A stretch of DNA of 64,000 bases, from the NCBI RefSeq assembly GCF_022759505.1, contig NZ_CP094289.1, forward strand, positions 2,294,001 to 2,358,000, written 5' to 3'. This stretch comes from Georgenia sp. TF02-10. GTDB taxonomy: Bacteria > Actinomycetota > Actinomycetes > Actinomycetales > Actinomycetaceae. The translations under genes were made by a program, and so were the position numbers. Every line of letters begins with the position of its first letter. Within the stretch, counting starts at the first letter, position 1. The notes beneath the pieces were generated by a model. The model saw only the letters and a list, made by a program, of their open reading frames with translations, was not told the origin of the DNA and did no database searches. Shown piece by piece: positions 53,160 through 61,389 of the stretch.

Positions 53160-54770
53160 TCACCGTGGCCTGCCGGCCACCGCGGACAGCTCCCCGCCGC
53201 CGGCCGACAGCTCCCCGCCGCCGGCGGACGGCGGGCACGGTCGCGCCTCCTGGACCCGCCACGGCTCGGGGCCCACCAGCGTCAGCCGTGCGCAGCGCTG
53301 CCCGGTCGCCGGCACCTCCCGGACCCCCTCGCCGACGAGCCGGTAGGGCCCCTGCCGAGTCACCACCTGCACCACGGCCGTCGCGCTACCGCCGCCCGCC
53401 GCCGCGCCGTCCCCGGTCGGCGCCTCGACCAGCGCCACGTCCACGAGCTCGGTGCGCAACCCCTCGACCCGCTGCCCGTCCAGCCGCTCCCACAGCCGGG
53501 TGTCCTCCAGCGCCGCCGGTGACCCGGGCACGGTGAGCCCGGCGAGGGCGTCCCGGTCGCCCTGGGTGATGACGGCGTCCCGGCGCTCCAGGAGGTCACC
53601 GACGGTCTGGCCGTCGGGAGGGTCGACGGCCGCCTGGCCGTCGGGAGCGTCGGCGGCCGTCTGCCCGTCCGGAGCGTCGGCGGTCGCCGCGTCCTCCTTG
53701 GTTCCGTCGGGCTGCTCGTCAGTACCGGCCTCCTCGCCGCTCTCCCGGTCTTGCGAGGCGCGCTCCTCGCTCGCTCCACCCCCCGCACCTGGTCCGCCGC
53801 CCTCACCAGTCCCGCTCCCCCGGCCGGGGTCGGCGCCGCCGGCGGCGGGCAGCAGGTCGGCCAGGCTGACCCGGCCGCCGTCGGACGCCCCGACGACGAC
53901 CCCGCCGGCGACGGCCAGGGCGACCGCCGCGACGATCCCCCACCGCGGCCGTCGCCGCTGCGCGCGGCGCCGTGGGCGGCCGCCGCCCTGCCGCCGGGTC
54001 GGCTCGAGCCCGGCGCCCGCCCGCAGCTGGGCGCTGGCGAGCTGGGCGCCCTCGGGCAGGTGCACCGGTTCGGCCGCGGCCAGCTCCAGCGCACGGGCGG
54101 CGAGGTCCCGGGGCGAGGGCCGGGCGCCCGGGTCGGCGGCCAGCGCCGGCGCCACCGCCCGGCGCACGTCTGGGTGGTCGTCGGTGGCCCAGAGCAGCAG
54201 GCGGGCCAGCGCCCACACGTCCCCGGCCGCCGAGGCGGGCTGCCCAGCGGCCCGCTCCGGGGCGACGAACCCGGCCGTCCCCCGCTCGCCGGTTACCTCG
54301 CCAGCGAGGTCCACCAGGACCGGGACCCCGCCGGGGGCGAGCAGGACGTTGGTGGGCGCGACGTCGCCGTGGACGACGCCGCGGGCGTGCAGGTGCCCGA
54401 GGGCGGCGCCCACCGCCGCGAGCACGGTGGCGGCCTCGGGCGGGGTCAGCGGGCCGCGGGCGGCGTGCACCGTGGCCAGGCTCGGGCCCGGGACCACCTC
54501 GCTGACCAGCGCGCACCGGCCGCCGTCCAGGCCGACGACGTCGCGGACCCGGGGCAGGTGGGGGTGGACGACGGCGCGCAGGGCCCCCAGGCGGCGCAGC
54601 TGAGCGGTCCCCCGCTCCCCCGGCGCCAGCGCCAGGAAGGCCACCGCGACGGCCCGGCCGGTGGTGTCGGTGGCGGCCCACACCGCCCCGCCCGCACCGA
54701 ACCCGACGGGCGCAGTGAGCCGGTAGCCGGGCACCTGCGGCGCCCGCCCCTGCCGGCCGGCCGACTCCAT
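53160..54770 (-). CDS. Membrane pseudokinase of the Ser/Thr kinase fold
   Basis: A 536-residue protein with a kinase-like domain (about 14-225) that has lost key residues. The glycine loop is GFGAGGAVWAA, the VAIK Lys is replaced in AVAVAFLAL, HRD is HGD in VVHGDVAPTNVLL, and DFG is DLA in VLVDLAGEV. A basic linker (RRQGGGRPRRRAQRRRPR) leads to one membrane span at 275-297. The outer part has a DAPDGQTAA-type repeat and an NTF2-like region. Catalysis is unlikely, so it is probably a ligand-sensing or scaffold protein. Confidence 0.8.
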   Translation of the reverse strand: MESAGRQGRAPQVPGYRLTAPVGFGAGGAVWAATDTTGRAVAVAFLALAPGERGTAQLRRLGALRAVVHPHLPRVRDVVGLDGGRCALVSEVVPGPSLATVHAARGPLTPPEAATVLAAVGAALGHLHARGVVHGDVAPTNVLLAPGGVPVLVDLAGEVTGERGTAGFVAPERAAGQPASAAGDVWALARLLLWATDDHPDVRRAVAPALAADPGARPSPRDLAARALELAAAEPVHLPEGAQLASAQLRAGAGLEPTRRQGGGRPRRRAQRRRPRWGIVAAVALAVAGGVVVGASDGGRVSLADLLPAAGGADPGRGSGTGEGGGPGAGGGASEERASQDRESGEEAGTDEQPDGTKEDAATADAPDGQTAADAPDGQAAVDPPDGQTVGDLLERRDAVITQGDRDALAGLTVPGSPAALEDTRLWERLDGQRVEGLRTELVDVALVEAPTGDGAAAGGGSATAVVQVVTRQGPYRLVGEGVREVPATGQRCARLTLVGPEPWRVQEARPCPPSAGGGELSAGGGELSAVAGRPR

Positions 54771-54808
54771 GGCTCGCAGCCAACCAGGTCGCCGCGGCGC
54801 CCGACGGC

Positions 54809-54868
54809 GTCATCCACAGGCCGCCGCTGTCATCCACGGCCGGCCGGTGTCATTCACGGCCGGCCGGC
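54809..54868. repeat. Three 20-bp tandem units
   Basis: GTCATCCACGGCCGGCCGGT-type units lie at 54809-54828, 54829-54848 and 54849-54868, with a few base changes. They sit between the divergent pseudokinase and methyltransferase genes, in the promoter region of both. Confidence 0.85.
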
Positions 54869-54929
54869 GTTGGCCGCTCCGCTCCCCCGCCGCACGCCTC
54901 CCGACGATCCGGTCCGGCAGGACGGGTGC

Positions 54930-54935
54930 CAGACT
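54930..54935 (+). promoter_or_regulatory. Possible -10 hexamer CAGACT, leaderless start of the methyltransferase gene
   Basis: CAGACT ends 6 nt before ATG 54942. It departs from TANNNT at the first base, so it is weaker than the others. Confidence 0.35.
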
Positions 54936-54941
54936 CGGCGT

Positions 54942-55697
54942 ATGGCAGACAGCACCGGTCACGACGGCGCGCCGACGCCTGGCCAGGACCCGCCCGCGAA
55001 TCGCTACGGTTCGCTGCCGGCCTGGCGAGCCGTGGACGACTACTTCGTCCGCTCCCTCGTGGCGGAGGACGAGGTGCTCGCCGCGGCGCGCGAGTCGGGC
55101 CGGTCGACCACCATGCCCGGCGCGGAGGTGACCCCCAACCAGGGCGCGCTGCTCGGGCTCATCGCGCAGCTCGCCGGCGCCCGGCGGGTGCTCGAGCTCG
55201 GCACGCTCGCCGGCTACTCGACGATCTGGCTCGCGCGCGCCGTCGGGGAGACCGGCAGGGTCGTGACGCTGGAGCTCGAGGAGACGAACGCCGCGATCGC
55301 CCTGACGAACCTCGAGCGGGCCGGGCTGGCCGACCGGGTCGACGTCGTCCGGGGGCCGGCCGCGGAGTCCGCGCGCCGGCTGGTCGAGGCCGGTACCGAG
55401 CCGTTCGACCTCGTGTTCATCGATGCGGACAAGCCCAGCAACCCGCGCTACCTCGAGGCGGCTCTCCGGCTCACCAGCCCGGGCGCCGTCATCGTCATCG
55501 ACAACGTCGTCCGGGACGGGGCGGTGATCGACGCCGACAGCGACGATCCGCGCGTCCGCGGTGTGCGGCAGGTCGTCGAGGACATCGCCGGTAACCCCGA
55601 GCTCGACGCGACCGCGGTGCAGACGGTGGGAGTCAAGGGGTGGGACGGGTTCATCGTGGCCAGGCGCCGGTCGGCAGGGTCGGCCAGTGGCGCGTGA
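54942..55697 (+). CDS. SAM-dependent O-methyltransferase (family 3)
   Basis: A 251-residue Rossmann methyltransferase of the catechol/caffeoyl-CoA type. ARRVLELGTLAGYSTIWLA is motif I, VVTLELEETNAAIA the Asp/Glu ribose site region, FDLVFIDADKPSNPRYLE the metal Asp, and VIVIDNVVRDGAV the second metal Asp. The acceptor is unknown. Small-molecule methyltransferases of this family occur alone in many actinobacteria. The DinB-like gene overlaps its last 11 bases. Confidence 0.88.
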   Translation: MADSTGHDGAPTPGQDPPANRYGSLPAWRAVDDYFVRSLVAEDEVLAAARESGRSTTMPGAEVTPNQGALLGLIAQLAGARRVLELGTLAGYSTIWLARAVGETGRVVTLELEETNAAIALTNLERAGLADRVDVVRGPAAESARRLVEAGTEPFDLVFIDADKPSNPRYLEAALRLTSPGAVIVIDNVVRDGAVIDADSDDPRVRGVRQVVEDIAGNPELDATAVQTVGVKGWDGFIVARRRSAGSASGA

Positions 55698-56202
55698 GCT
55701 GCCGTTCCCCACCCCGTCCCGGCCCGCGGCCCGCCCGCAGGACGTCCCGCTCGGGTACCTGGACTACTTCCGGTCGGTGCTGGCGGCCAAGCTCGACGGC
55801 CTGTCCGAGACGGAGTTGACCAGCAGCCGGCTGCCGTCGGGATGGACCCCCCTGCAGCTGCTCAACCACCTCATCCACGTCGAGCGGCGCTGGCTGGAGT
55901 GGCGGTTCGAGGGGCAGGACATCCCCGAACCGTGGGGCGAGAACCGGGGCGGGTCCTGGCACACCGGCCCGGCCCAGACCCTGCCCGTCCTGCTGGCCGA
56001 GCTGGCGGACCAGGCCGCCCGCAGCCGGGCCATCGTCGAGCGGCACGACCTGGCCGAGTTCGGGCGACCGAGCGAGCGCTGGGACGGGGAGGGACCGGCC
56101 CGGCTGGACCGCATCCTGCTCCACCTGGTGCAGGAGTATGCCCGCCACCTCGGCCACCTCGACATCGTCCGCGAGCTGGCGGACGGCGTCGTCGGCGAGT
56201 GA
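55687..56202 (+). CDS. DinB-fold protein (DUF664 type)
   Basis: A 171-residue four-helix DinB-like protein. [20 protein letters not shown] has the first metal His; [20 protein letters not shown] has the C-terminal His pair of the HxxxH pattern. Actinobacterial relatives include bacillithiol/mycothiol-dependent transferases and uncharacterised metal enzymes. GTG 55687 lies inside the end of the methyltransferase gene, so the two are cotranscribed. Function is inferred only at fold level. Confidence 0.83.
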   Translation: MARELPFPTPSRPAARPQDVPLGYLDYFRSVLAAKLDGLSETELTSSRLPSGWTPLQLLNHLIHVERRWLEWRFEGQDIPEPWGENRGGSWHTGPAQTLPVLLAELADQAARSRAIVERHDLAEFGRPSERWDGEGPARLDRILLHLVQEYARHLGHLDIVRELADGVVGE

Positions 56203-56301
56203 GCCTGCCGGCGGAGGGGCGCAATCTCCTGTCCGGTCGGGCGGCACGCTCTCCTTCCTCTCCCTCCCCGGTCCTCGGCGCCGCCCGCGCCGCGGGCGAC
56301 G

Positions 56302-56307
56302 TAGCAT
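56302..56307 (+). promoter_or_regulatory. -10 hexamer TAGCAT, leaderless start of lipB
   Basis: TAGCAT ends 7 nt before GTG 56315 with no ribosome-binding site. It is the same hexamer as at pepA. Confidence 0.62.
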
Positions 56308-56314
56308 CGGCCTC

Positions 56315-57244
56315 GTGCACTTCGAGCGGGTTCGCCTCGGGTCGGCTCTCGTCGACTACCACTGGGCGTGGGACCTGCAGCGACGGTGGCACGCGGAGGT
56401 CGCCACGGGTCAGCGGCCGGACACCGTCCTCCTCCTCGAGCACGCGAGCGTCTACACCGCCGGCAAGCGCACGGCGGCGCGCGAGCGGCCCACCGACGGC
56501 ACACCCGTCGTCGACGTCGACCGCGGCGGTCGGATCACCTGGCACGGACCCGGCCAGCTCGTCGGGTACCCGCTGGTCCGGCTGGCCGAGCCGGTCGACG
56601 TCGTCGCCTACGTCCGCGCCCTGGAGGCCGCGGTCATCGCCGTCGCCGCCGGGTACGGGCTGCCGACCACCCGGGTGCCCGGCCGGTCCGGGGTGTGGGT
56701 GCCGGCGGACGATCGCGGCCCGGACCGCAAGCTGTGCGCCATCGGCGTCCGGGTCGCCCGCGGCGTGACGATGCACGGGTTCGCGCTCAACGTCGACGTC
56801 GACCTGAGCGCCTACGCGCGGATCGTGCCGTGCGGGATCAGCGACGCCGGGGTGACCTCCCTGGCCGCGGAGACCGGCCGCACCCTGACCCCGCTCGCCG
56901 TCGCCGACGCGGTTCAGGCCGAGCTGACGACGGCGCTCGCCCCGCTCACCGCTGGCCGCGCCGCCATCCGGCCGGCGACCCCGACGCGCGCCGCCCCGCT
57001 GCGCACCGCCGTCGACCCCGCCGCCCCGGTGCCGGCCGCCGTCGGCCCCGTCACCCCGGTGCCGGCCGCCGTCGGCGTCGCCGCCCCGCTGCCGGCCAGC
57101 GTCGGCGTCACCATCCCGGTGCCCACCGCCCGGGCCGACGCCCCGGTGCCGACCGCCGTCGGCCCCGCCACCCGGACGGTCCCCGCCGTAGGATCGCCGC
57201 AGGTCCAGCCCCAGCCCCAGCCCAAGCGAGAGGTGCCCGCGTGA
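56315..57244 (+). CDS. lipB: Octanoyl-[ACP]:protein octanoyltransferase with Pro/Ala/Val repeat tail
   Basis: A 309-residue LipB that moves octanoyl groups from acyl carrier protein to lipoyl domains. [20 protein letters not shown] is the substrate loop, [20 protein letters not shown] holds the catalytic Lys, and [15 protein letters not shown] the catalytic Cys. The family ends near residue 215. About 90 extra residues form [16 protein letters not shown]-type repeats, an unusual tail. GTG start is set by the -10. The stop overlaps lipA as GTGA. Confidence 0.93.
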   Translation: MHFERVRLGSALVDYHWAWDLQRRWHAEVATGQRPDTVLLLEHASVYTAGKRTAARERPTDGTPVVDVDRGGRITWHGPGQLVGYPLVRLAEPVDVVAYVRALEAAVIAVAAGYGLPTTRVPGRSGVWVPADDRGPDRKLCAIGVRVARGVTMHGFALNVDVDLSAYARIVPCGISDAGVTSLAAETGRTLTPLAVADAVQAELTTALAPLTAGRAAIRPATPTRAAPLRTAVDPAAPVPAAVGPVTPVPAAVGVAAPLPASVGVTIPVPTARADAPVPTAVGPATRTVPAVGSPQVQPQPQPKREVPA

Positions 57245-58239
57245 CCATCGCCCCTGACGGCCGCAAGATGCTCCGGGTGGAGGCCCGCAACGCCGCCACC
57301 CCGATCGAGAAGAAGCCGGCCTGGATCAAGACCCGGGCGACCATGGGCCCGGAGTACCGGGACCTCAAGCAGCTCGTCCACGGCGGCGGCCTGCACACCG
57401 TGTGCGAGGAGGCCGGCTGCCCCAACATCTTCGAGTGCTGGGAGGACCGCGAGGCGACGTTCCTCATCGGCGGATCCCAGTGCACCCGGCGCTGCGACTT
57501 CTGCCAGATCGACACCGGCAAGCCCTCCCCGCTGGACGTCGCCGAGCCGCGCAAGGTGGCCGAGTCCGTGCGGACCATGGGCCTGCGGTACTCCACCATC
57601 ACCGGCGTCGCCCGGGACGACCTGGACGACGGCGGCGCCTGGCTCTACGCCGAGACCGTCCGGCAGATCCACGCCCTGAACCCCGGCACCGGGGTGGAGC
57701 TGCTCATCCCGGACTTCGACGCGATCCCCGGCCACCTGGCCGAGGTCTTCTCCTCCCGGCCCGAGGTCCTCGCCCACAACGTCGAGACGGTGCCCCGGAT
57801 CTTCCGGCGGATCCGCCCCGGCTTCCGCTACGAGCGGTCCCTGTCCGTCCTCACCGCCGCCGCCGAGAACGGCCTGGTCACCAAGTCCAACCTCATGCTC
57901 GGGATGGGCGAGACCACCGAGGAGGTGCTCGAGGCGATGCAGCTGCTCCGCGACGCCGGCTGCGACCTGCTCACCGTCAACCAGTACCTGCGCCCCTCGG
58001 TGCGCCACCACCCGGTCGAGCGCTGGGTCCGGCCGGCGGAGTTCGTCGAGCTCGCCACCGCCGCGGAGGAGATGGGCTTCCTCGGCGTGATGGCCGGCCC
58101 GCTGGTCCGCTCGAGCTACCGGGCCGGCCGGCTGTGGGGCCAGGCCATGGCCCGCAAGGGCTGGCCGGTGCCCGACCACCTGGCCCACCTGTCCGAGCCG
58201 CGGGTCTCCCGCCAGGAGGCGGCCACGCTCGTCAGCTGA
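57241..58239 (+). CDS. lipA: Lipoyl synthase
   Basis: A 332-residue radical SAM enzyme that inserts two sulfurs into octanoyl groups. [13 protein letters not shown] gives the auxiliary cluster ligands and [13 protein letters not shown] the radical SAM cluster. [30 protein letters not shown] and [14 protein letters not shown] are family blocks, and the terminal RSSYRAG supplies the Ser ligand of the auxiliary cluster. Coupled to lipB by a GTGA overlap. Clients here include the SucB lipoyl domains. Confidence 0.96.
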   Translation: MTIAPDGRKMLRVEARNAATPIEKKPAWIKTRATMGPEYRDLKQLVHGGGLHTVCEEAGCPNIFECWEDREATFLIGGSQCTRRCDFCQIDTGKPSPLDVAEPRKVAESVRTMGLRYSTITGVARDDLDDGGAWLYAETVRQIHALNPGTGVELLIPDFDAIPGHLAEVFSSRPEVLAHNVETVPRIFRRIRPGFRYERSLSVLTAAAENGLVTKSNLMLGMGETTEEVLEAMQLLRDAGCDLLTVNQYLRPSVRHHPVERWVRPAEFVELATAAEEMGFLGVMAGPLVRSSYRAGRLWGQAMARKGWPVPDHLAHLSEPRVSRQEAATLVS

Positions 58240-59552
58240 TGCCGACCAACCCGCTCCGCTCCCTCCGGCACTACCGCGAGCTCCCCGGCATCCTCGGCCG
58301 CTCCTTCCTGCCCGTCGCGTTCGTCGCCCGGCTGCCGACGGCGATGGTGGTGCTCGGCGTGCTCACCCTGCTCGCCGCCGCCACCGGCTCGGTGGGCGAC
58401 GCCGGGGCCGGCTCGGCCTCGCTCGCCGTGGCCACCGCCGTCGCCGGCCCGCTGGTCGGCCGGTGGACCGACCGGCGCGGGCAGCGCCTGCCCCTGCTGC
58501 TGCTCGTCCCGGTCAACGTCGCCGCGCTGGCCGGCCTGGTCCTGGCCGCCCGGGCCGGCGTCCCGTTGGCCGCGCTGTGCCTGCTGTGCGCGGTGGTGGG
58601 CGCCACCTCCGTCCCGGTGGGCTCCCTCGCCCGGGCCCGGTGGCTCGCCCGCCCGCTCACCCCGGCCCAGACCCAGGCCGCGCTGAGCTATGAGTCCATG
58701 GCCGACGAGCTGGTATTCGTCCTCGGCCCGGCCCTGGTGGGCGTGGCCGCCTCGGTCCTCACCCCCGCCGTGCCGCTGATCCTCGCCGCCGCCCTGGTGG
58801 CGGTGTTCGTCACCGCCTTCGCGCTGCACCCCTCGGTGGCCGGGACGGCGTCGCCGCCCGCCGCCACGCCGCGGCCCGGCGCCGCTCCGGGCACCCCGAC
58901 CGTCCCCGGCGCCACGACCGTCCCGCCCGCCGTCCCACCGACCCCCGCCCCGCGGCGCGGCGCGGCGCCGCCGCTGCCCACCGTGCTCCGCGCCGTCGCG
59001 GTGCCGGCGGCGGCCATGGTCGGGGTCGGGATGTTCTTCGGCGCCACCCAGGCCGGGGTGACCGGGGCCGCCGCCGCGGCCGGCGAGCCGGACCGGGCCG
59101 GGCTGGTCTACGCCGCCATGGGCGTCGGGTCCGCCCTGCTCGCGCTCGCCGTCGTGGCCCTGCCGGCGGGCTTCGGGCTGCGCGCCCGGGTGGTGGTCGG
59201 CGGCGGCGGGATGGCCGCGTGCGCCGCGGCGATGACGACGGCGGGCGGCCTGGGCACGCTGGCCGGGACGGTCGCCGTCGCCGGCTGCTTCGTCGGGCCG
59301 ACCCTGGTCACCCTCTTCGACCTGGCCGAGCGGCGCGCGCCGGCCGGCGCGACGGCCGTGGCGATGACCGTGCTCAGCTCGGCGAACGTGGTCGGCGTGG
59401 CCGCCGGCGCGGGCCTGGCCGGGCGCCTCGCCGACGCCGACGGCGCCCCGGCCGCCTTCGTCGTCAGCGCCGTGGCCGCCGTCGGCGTGGCGGTGGTGGC
59501 CGCGCTCGCCCCCGCCGGCGGACCGGCCCGCCGGGGCGGGCCGGTACCCTGA
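58239..59552 (+). CDS. MFS transporter of unknown substrate
   Basis: A 437-residue major facilitator protein with about 12 hydrophobic spans. The first half contains LVGRWTDRRGQRLPLLLLVP, a clear version of the MFS loop 2-3 motif. A Pro/Thr/Ala-rich central loop (about 205-245, PTVPGATTVPPAVPPTPAPR) is longer than usual. The ATG shares a base with the lipA stop (TGATG), so it is cotranscribed with lipBA. The substrate is unknown; linkage alone does not show a role with lipoate. Confidence 0.85.
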   Translation: MPTNPLRSLRHYRELPGILGRSFLPVAFVARLPTAMVVLGVLTLLAAATGSVGDAGAGSASLAVATAVAGPLVGRWTDRRGQRLPLLLLVPVNVAALAGLVLAARAGVPLAALCLLCAVVGATSVPVGSLARARWLARPLTPAQTQAALSYESMADELVFVLGPALVGVAASVLTPAVPLILAAALVAVFVTAFALHPSVAGTASPPAATPRPGAAPGTPTVPGATTVPPAVPPTPAPRRGAAPPLPTVLRAVAVPAAAMVGVGMFFGATQAGVTGAAAAAGEPDRAGLVYAAMGVGSALLALAVVALPAGFGLRARVVVGGGGMAACAAAMTTAGGLGTLAGTVAVAGCFVGPTLVTLFDLAERRAPAGATAVAMTVLSSANVVGVAAGAGLAGRLADADGAPAAFVVSAVAAVGVAVVAALAPAGGPARRGGPVP

Positions 59553-59558
59553 TCCATC

Positions 59559-60275
59559 ATGGCCCGGAAGAAGAAGGACGGCGTCGAGGGCGCCCCCGCG
59601 GAGAAGAAGCAGCGCTGGTACCACAACATCCGGGATGCCTACCGCCTGACCCGGCGGGCCAACCCGAGGATCCCCTGGATCCTGCTCGGCGTCTTCGTCC
59701 TCGTGCTCGGCCTCGCCCTGGTGGTCGGGTTCCTCTGGGGCCACCCGTGGTACATGGCGTTCTTCGGGGTCCTCCTCGGCCTCGTCCTGGACATGGTCAT
59801 CCTGGCCCGGCAGACCCAGAAGGCCGGCTACGCCCAGATCGAGGGCCAGCCCGGCGCCGTCGGCGCGGCCCTGGGCACGATCCGGCGCGGCTGGACCGTG
59901 GAGGAGCAGCCGGTCGCGATCAACCCGCGCACCCAGGACCTGGTCTTCCGGCTGGTCGGCCGACCGGGCATCGTGCTGATCTCCGAGGGGCCGCCGCACC
60001 GCGCCCAGCGCCTGCTCGAGGACGAGCGGAAGCGGGTCGCGTGGGTGGCGCCCAACGTGCCGGTCCACCTCATCCAGAGCGGCCGGGAGGAGGGGCAGGT
60101 CCCGCTGCCCCAGATCGTCTCGCGGGTGCAGAAGCTCAAGGGCCGGCTCACGACGGCGGAGGTCGCCCAGGTGAACAAGCGGCTGCAGGCCCTCGGCGGG
60201 GCCCGGATGCCCATCCCCAAGGGCGTGGACCCGATGCGCGTCCGGCCGGACCGCAAGGGGATGCGGGGGCGCTGA
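59559..60275 (+). CDS. DUF4191 membrane protein (Rv2219-like)
   Basis: A 238-residue protein of the actinobacterial DUF4191 family. A basic start (ARKKKDGVEG) precedes YHNIRDAYRLTRRANPRIPW and two membrane spans at about 40-60 and 63-82; the rest is cytoplasmic (GYAQIEGQPGAVGAALGTIR, VPVHLIQSGREEGQVPL). Function is unknown, but its place just after lipA and before glnA is strongly conserved in actinobacteria. It is 6 bp from the MFS gene. Confidence 0.9.
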   Translation: MARKKKDGVEGAPAEKKQRWYHNIRDAYRLTRRANPRIPWILLGVFVLVLGLALVVGFLWGHPWYMAFFGVLLGLVLDMVILARQTQKAGYAQIEGQPGAVGAALGTIRRGWTVEEQPVAINPRTQDLVFRLVGRPGIVLISEGPPHRAQRLLEDERKRVAWVAPNVPVHLIQSGREEGQVPLPQIVSRVQKLKGRLTTAEVAQVNKRLQALGGARMPIPKGVDPMRVRPDRKGMRGR

Positions 60276-60440
60276 CCCGCCGGCCGCCTCGGCCGAGCTC
60301 GCCGGGGCGGCGGGACCGGGCCGGCGGCCCGGGCTCACCCGGTCCCGGGCGACCGTCCTCACCGCGTGCGGCGGCCGCTCCCGAGTCCGGCTGCCGCTGA
60401 CTGCCCGCGGCCGTTGCTCATTCGCACGGCTGGCGCCCAC

Positions 60441-60540
60441 CGTCCGCGGCCGTCGCTCAACGTCCGCGGCCGTCGCTCAACGCCCGCGGCCGTCGCTCAA
60501 CGCCCGCGGCTGCCGCTCGCCGTCCGCGGCTGTTGCTCAC
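60441..60540. repeat. Five 20-bp tandem units reaching into the RDD gene end
   Basis: Units CGTCCGCGGCCGTCGCTCAA repeat at exact 20-bp steps from 60441 to 60540; units 1-3 differ by at most one base and units 4-5 are diverged. A further partial unit lies at 60402-60420. The last unit carries the stop codon of the reverse-strand RDD gene. Confidence 0.9.
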
Positions 60541-60908
60541 TGCACCCGGGTGATGGTGGTGCCGGCCCACATGTCGTGCAGCCCGCGCCCGCCCGGTCCC
60601 CACACCACCGCGGGGATCACCAGGCAGAGCGCGACCGTGCGGACCAGCGCCCGCCACGGCCCGGGCCGCCGGCCGTCGAGGGTGCGCACCGCGAGCCCGC
60701 ACACCGCGTGCCCGATGCTCGCGCCCAGCGTCGAGAGCATCAGCCACGTCTCCAGCGCGAACACCGCCAGGGTCGCCCGCTCGTCGAAGCCGAAGAACCC
60801 CGCGCTGATCGCCGAGGCAATCCCCCAGTCCAGGAACAGGGCCAGCACGCGCCGGCCGAGCGGGGCGACGGGCGGAGCGGCCGAGGGGGCAGGGACGGTC
60901 GCGGGCAC
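60537..60908 (-). CDS. RDD-family membrane protein
   Basis: A 123-residue RDD protein. LGRRVLALFLDWGIASAIS has the first Arg-Asp pair, then LETWLMLSTLGASIGHAVCG and LAVRTLDGRRPGPWRALVRT, with GRGLHDMWAGTTI carrying the C-terminal Asp. Three membrane spans. It corresponds to Rv2219A, which also lies between the DUF4191 gene and glnA. GTG 60908 is fixed by a TACCCT -10 ending 6 nt upstream. The role is unknown, perhaps transport. Confidence 0.9.
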   Translation of the reverse strand: MPATVPAPSAAPPVAPLGRRVLALFLDWGIASAISAGFFGFDERATLAVFALETWLMLSTLGASIGHAVCGLAVRTLDGRRPGPWRALVRTVALCLVIPAVVWGPGGRGLHDMWAGTTITRVQ

Positions 60909-60914
60909 CCTGGC

Positions 60915-60920
60915 AGGGTA
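60915..60920 (-). promoter_or_regulatory. -10 hexamer TACCCT, leaderless start of the RDD gene
   Basis: On the reverse strand TACCCT is followed by GCCAGG and GTG 60908. No ribosome-binding site is present. Confidence 0.6.
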
Positions 60921-61083
60921 CGCGGGACGACGGCGCCCGAGCGCCGCCGTCGGGCCGTGCGGTGGCGCCGGCGCGCCGGTGCCCGCCCCCGGTGCCGCCG
61001 TCGTCCCGGGCCGTGGCGCCGCTGCTGGGCCGAGCCTTGCCCCGGGATGGTGCGCCGGCCAGGCTCTGGCCCGGTCCCACCAT

Positions 61084-61162
61084 CTCTGTAGTCGTTATGG
61101 CGCATGTCTGTAGTCGTTGTGGCGGCTTGCCGGCGCCCGCAAGCCGCCACAACGACTACAGA
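61084..61162. repeat. Perfect 24-bp palindrome with TTGTGGC core, plus a third partial arm
   Basis: TCTGTAGTCGTTGTGGCGGC plus TTGC at 61107-61130 is exactly complementary to 61139-61162, with an 8-nt loop. A third copy of the outer arm (CTCTGTAGTCGTTATGGCGC) starts at 61084. The stem shares the GTRGTNNTTGTGGC core with the palindrome at 44493-44556. Confidence 0.92.
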
Positions 61163-61299
61163 GTTGCGCGTCGGGGTGTAGCACCTGGGGCGTCCGGGGG
61201 CGTAGCGGGCAGGCCAGCGGCGGCGCCTCCGCTCCGCCCAGAACCCCGCCCCCGGACCAGGCGGCACCGGCGCCGACCTGGCCCGGCACGCACGGGCCC

Positions 61300-61337
61300 G
61301 TAACACGCCCGACACATCGCAGTGACACCGGGGAAAC
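61300..61337 (+). promoter_or_regulatory. GlnR operator (two a-b boxes) upstream of glnA
   Basis: GTAAC-n6-GACAC-n6-GTGAC-n6-GAAAC matches the GlnR consensus gTnAC-n6-GaAAC repeated twice, with one mismatch (GACAC for GAAAC). Its centre is about 42 bp before the predicted transcription start, a typical activator position. It implies nitrogen-limitation control by GlnR. Confidence 0.83.
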
Positions 61338-61347
61338 CGCCGGACCG

Positions 61348-61353
61348 TAGCGT
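61348..61353 (+). promoter_or_regulatory. -10 hexamer TAGCGT of glnA
   Basis: TAGCGT begins 11 nt after the GlnR site and 37 nt before the start codon. It would give a leader of about 30 nt containing the GAGGAG ribosome-binding site. Confidence 0.5.
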
Positions 61354-61389
61354 CGGCCGCGTTCGCTACCACCAAACCCGAGGAGCACG

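Larger units (their letters stand above)
60909..61389. other. Intergenic control region upstream of glnA
   Basis: It contains the RDD -10, the long palindrome at 61107-61162 with an extra copy of its arm at 61084, the GlnR site at 61300-61337 and the glnA -10. No gene is supported in it. Confidence 0.7.

Noticed and set aside
55200-57250. Biosynthetic gene cluster around the methyltransferase and lipBA
   Set aside because: The methyltransferase and DinB genes stand alone and lipBA is core metabolism; no synthase or tailoring set is present.
61107-61162. Ordinary intrinsic terminator
   Set aside because: The hairpin is upstream of both flanking genes, longer than the other terminators here and lacks a T-run.
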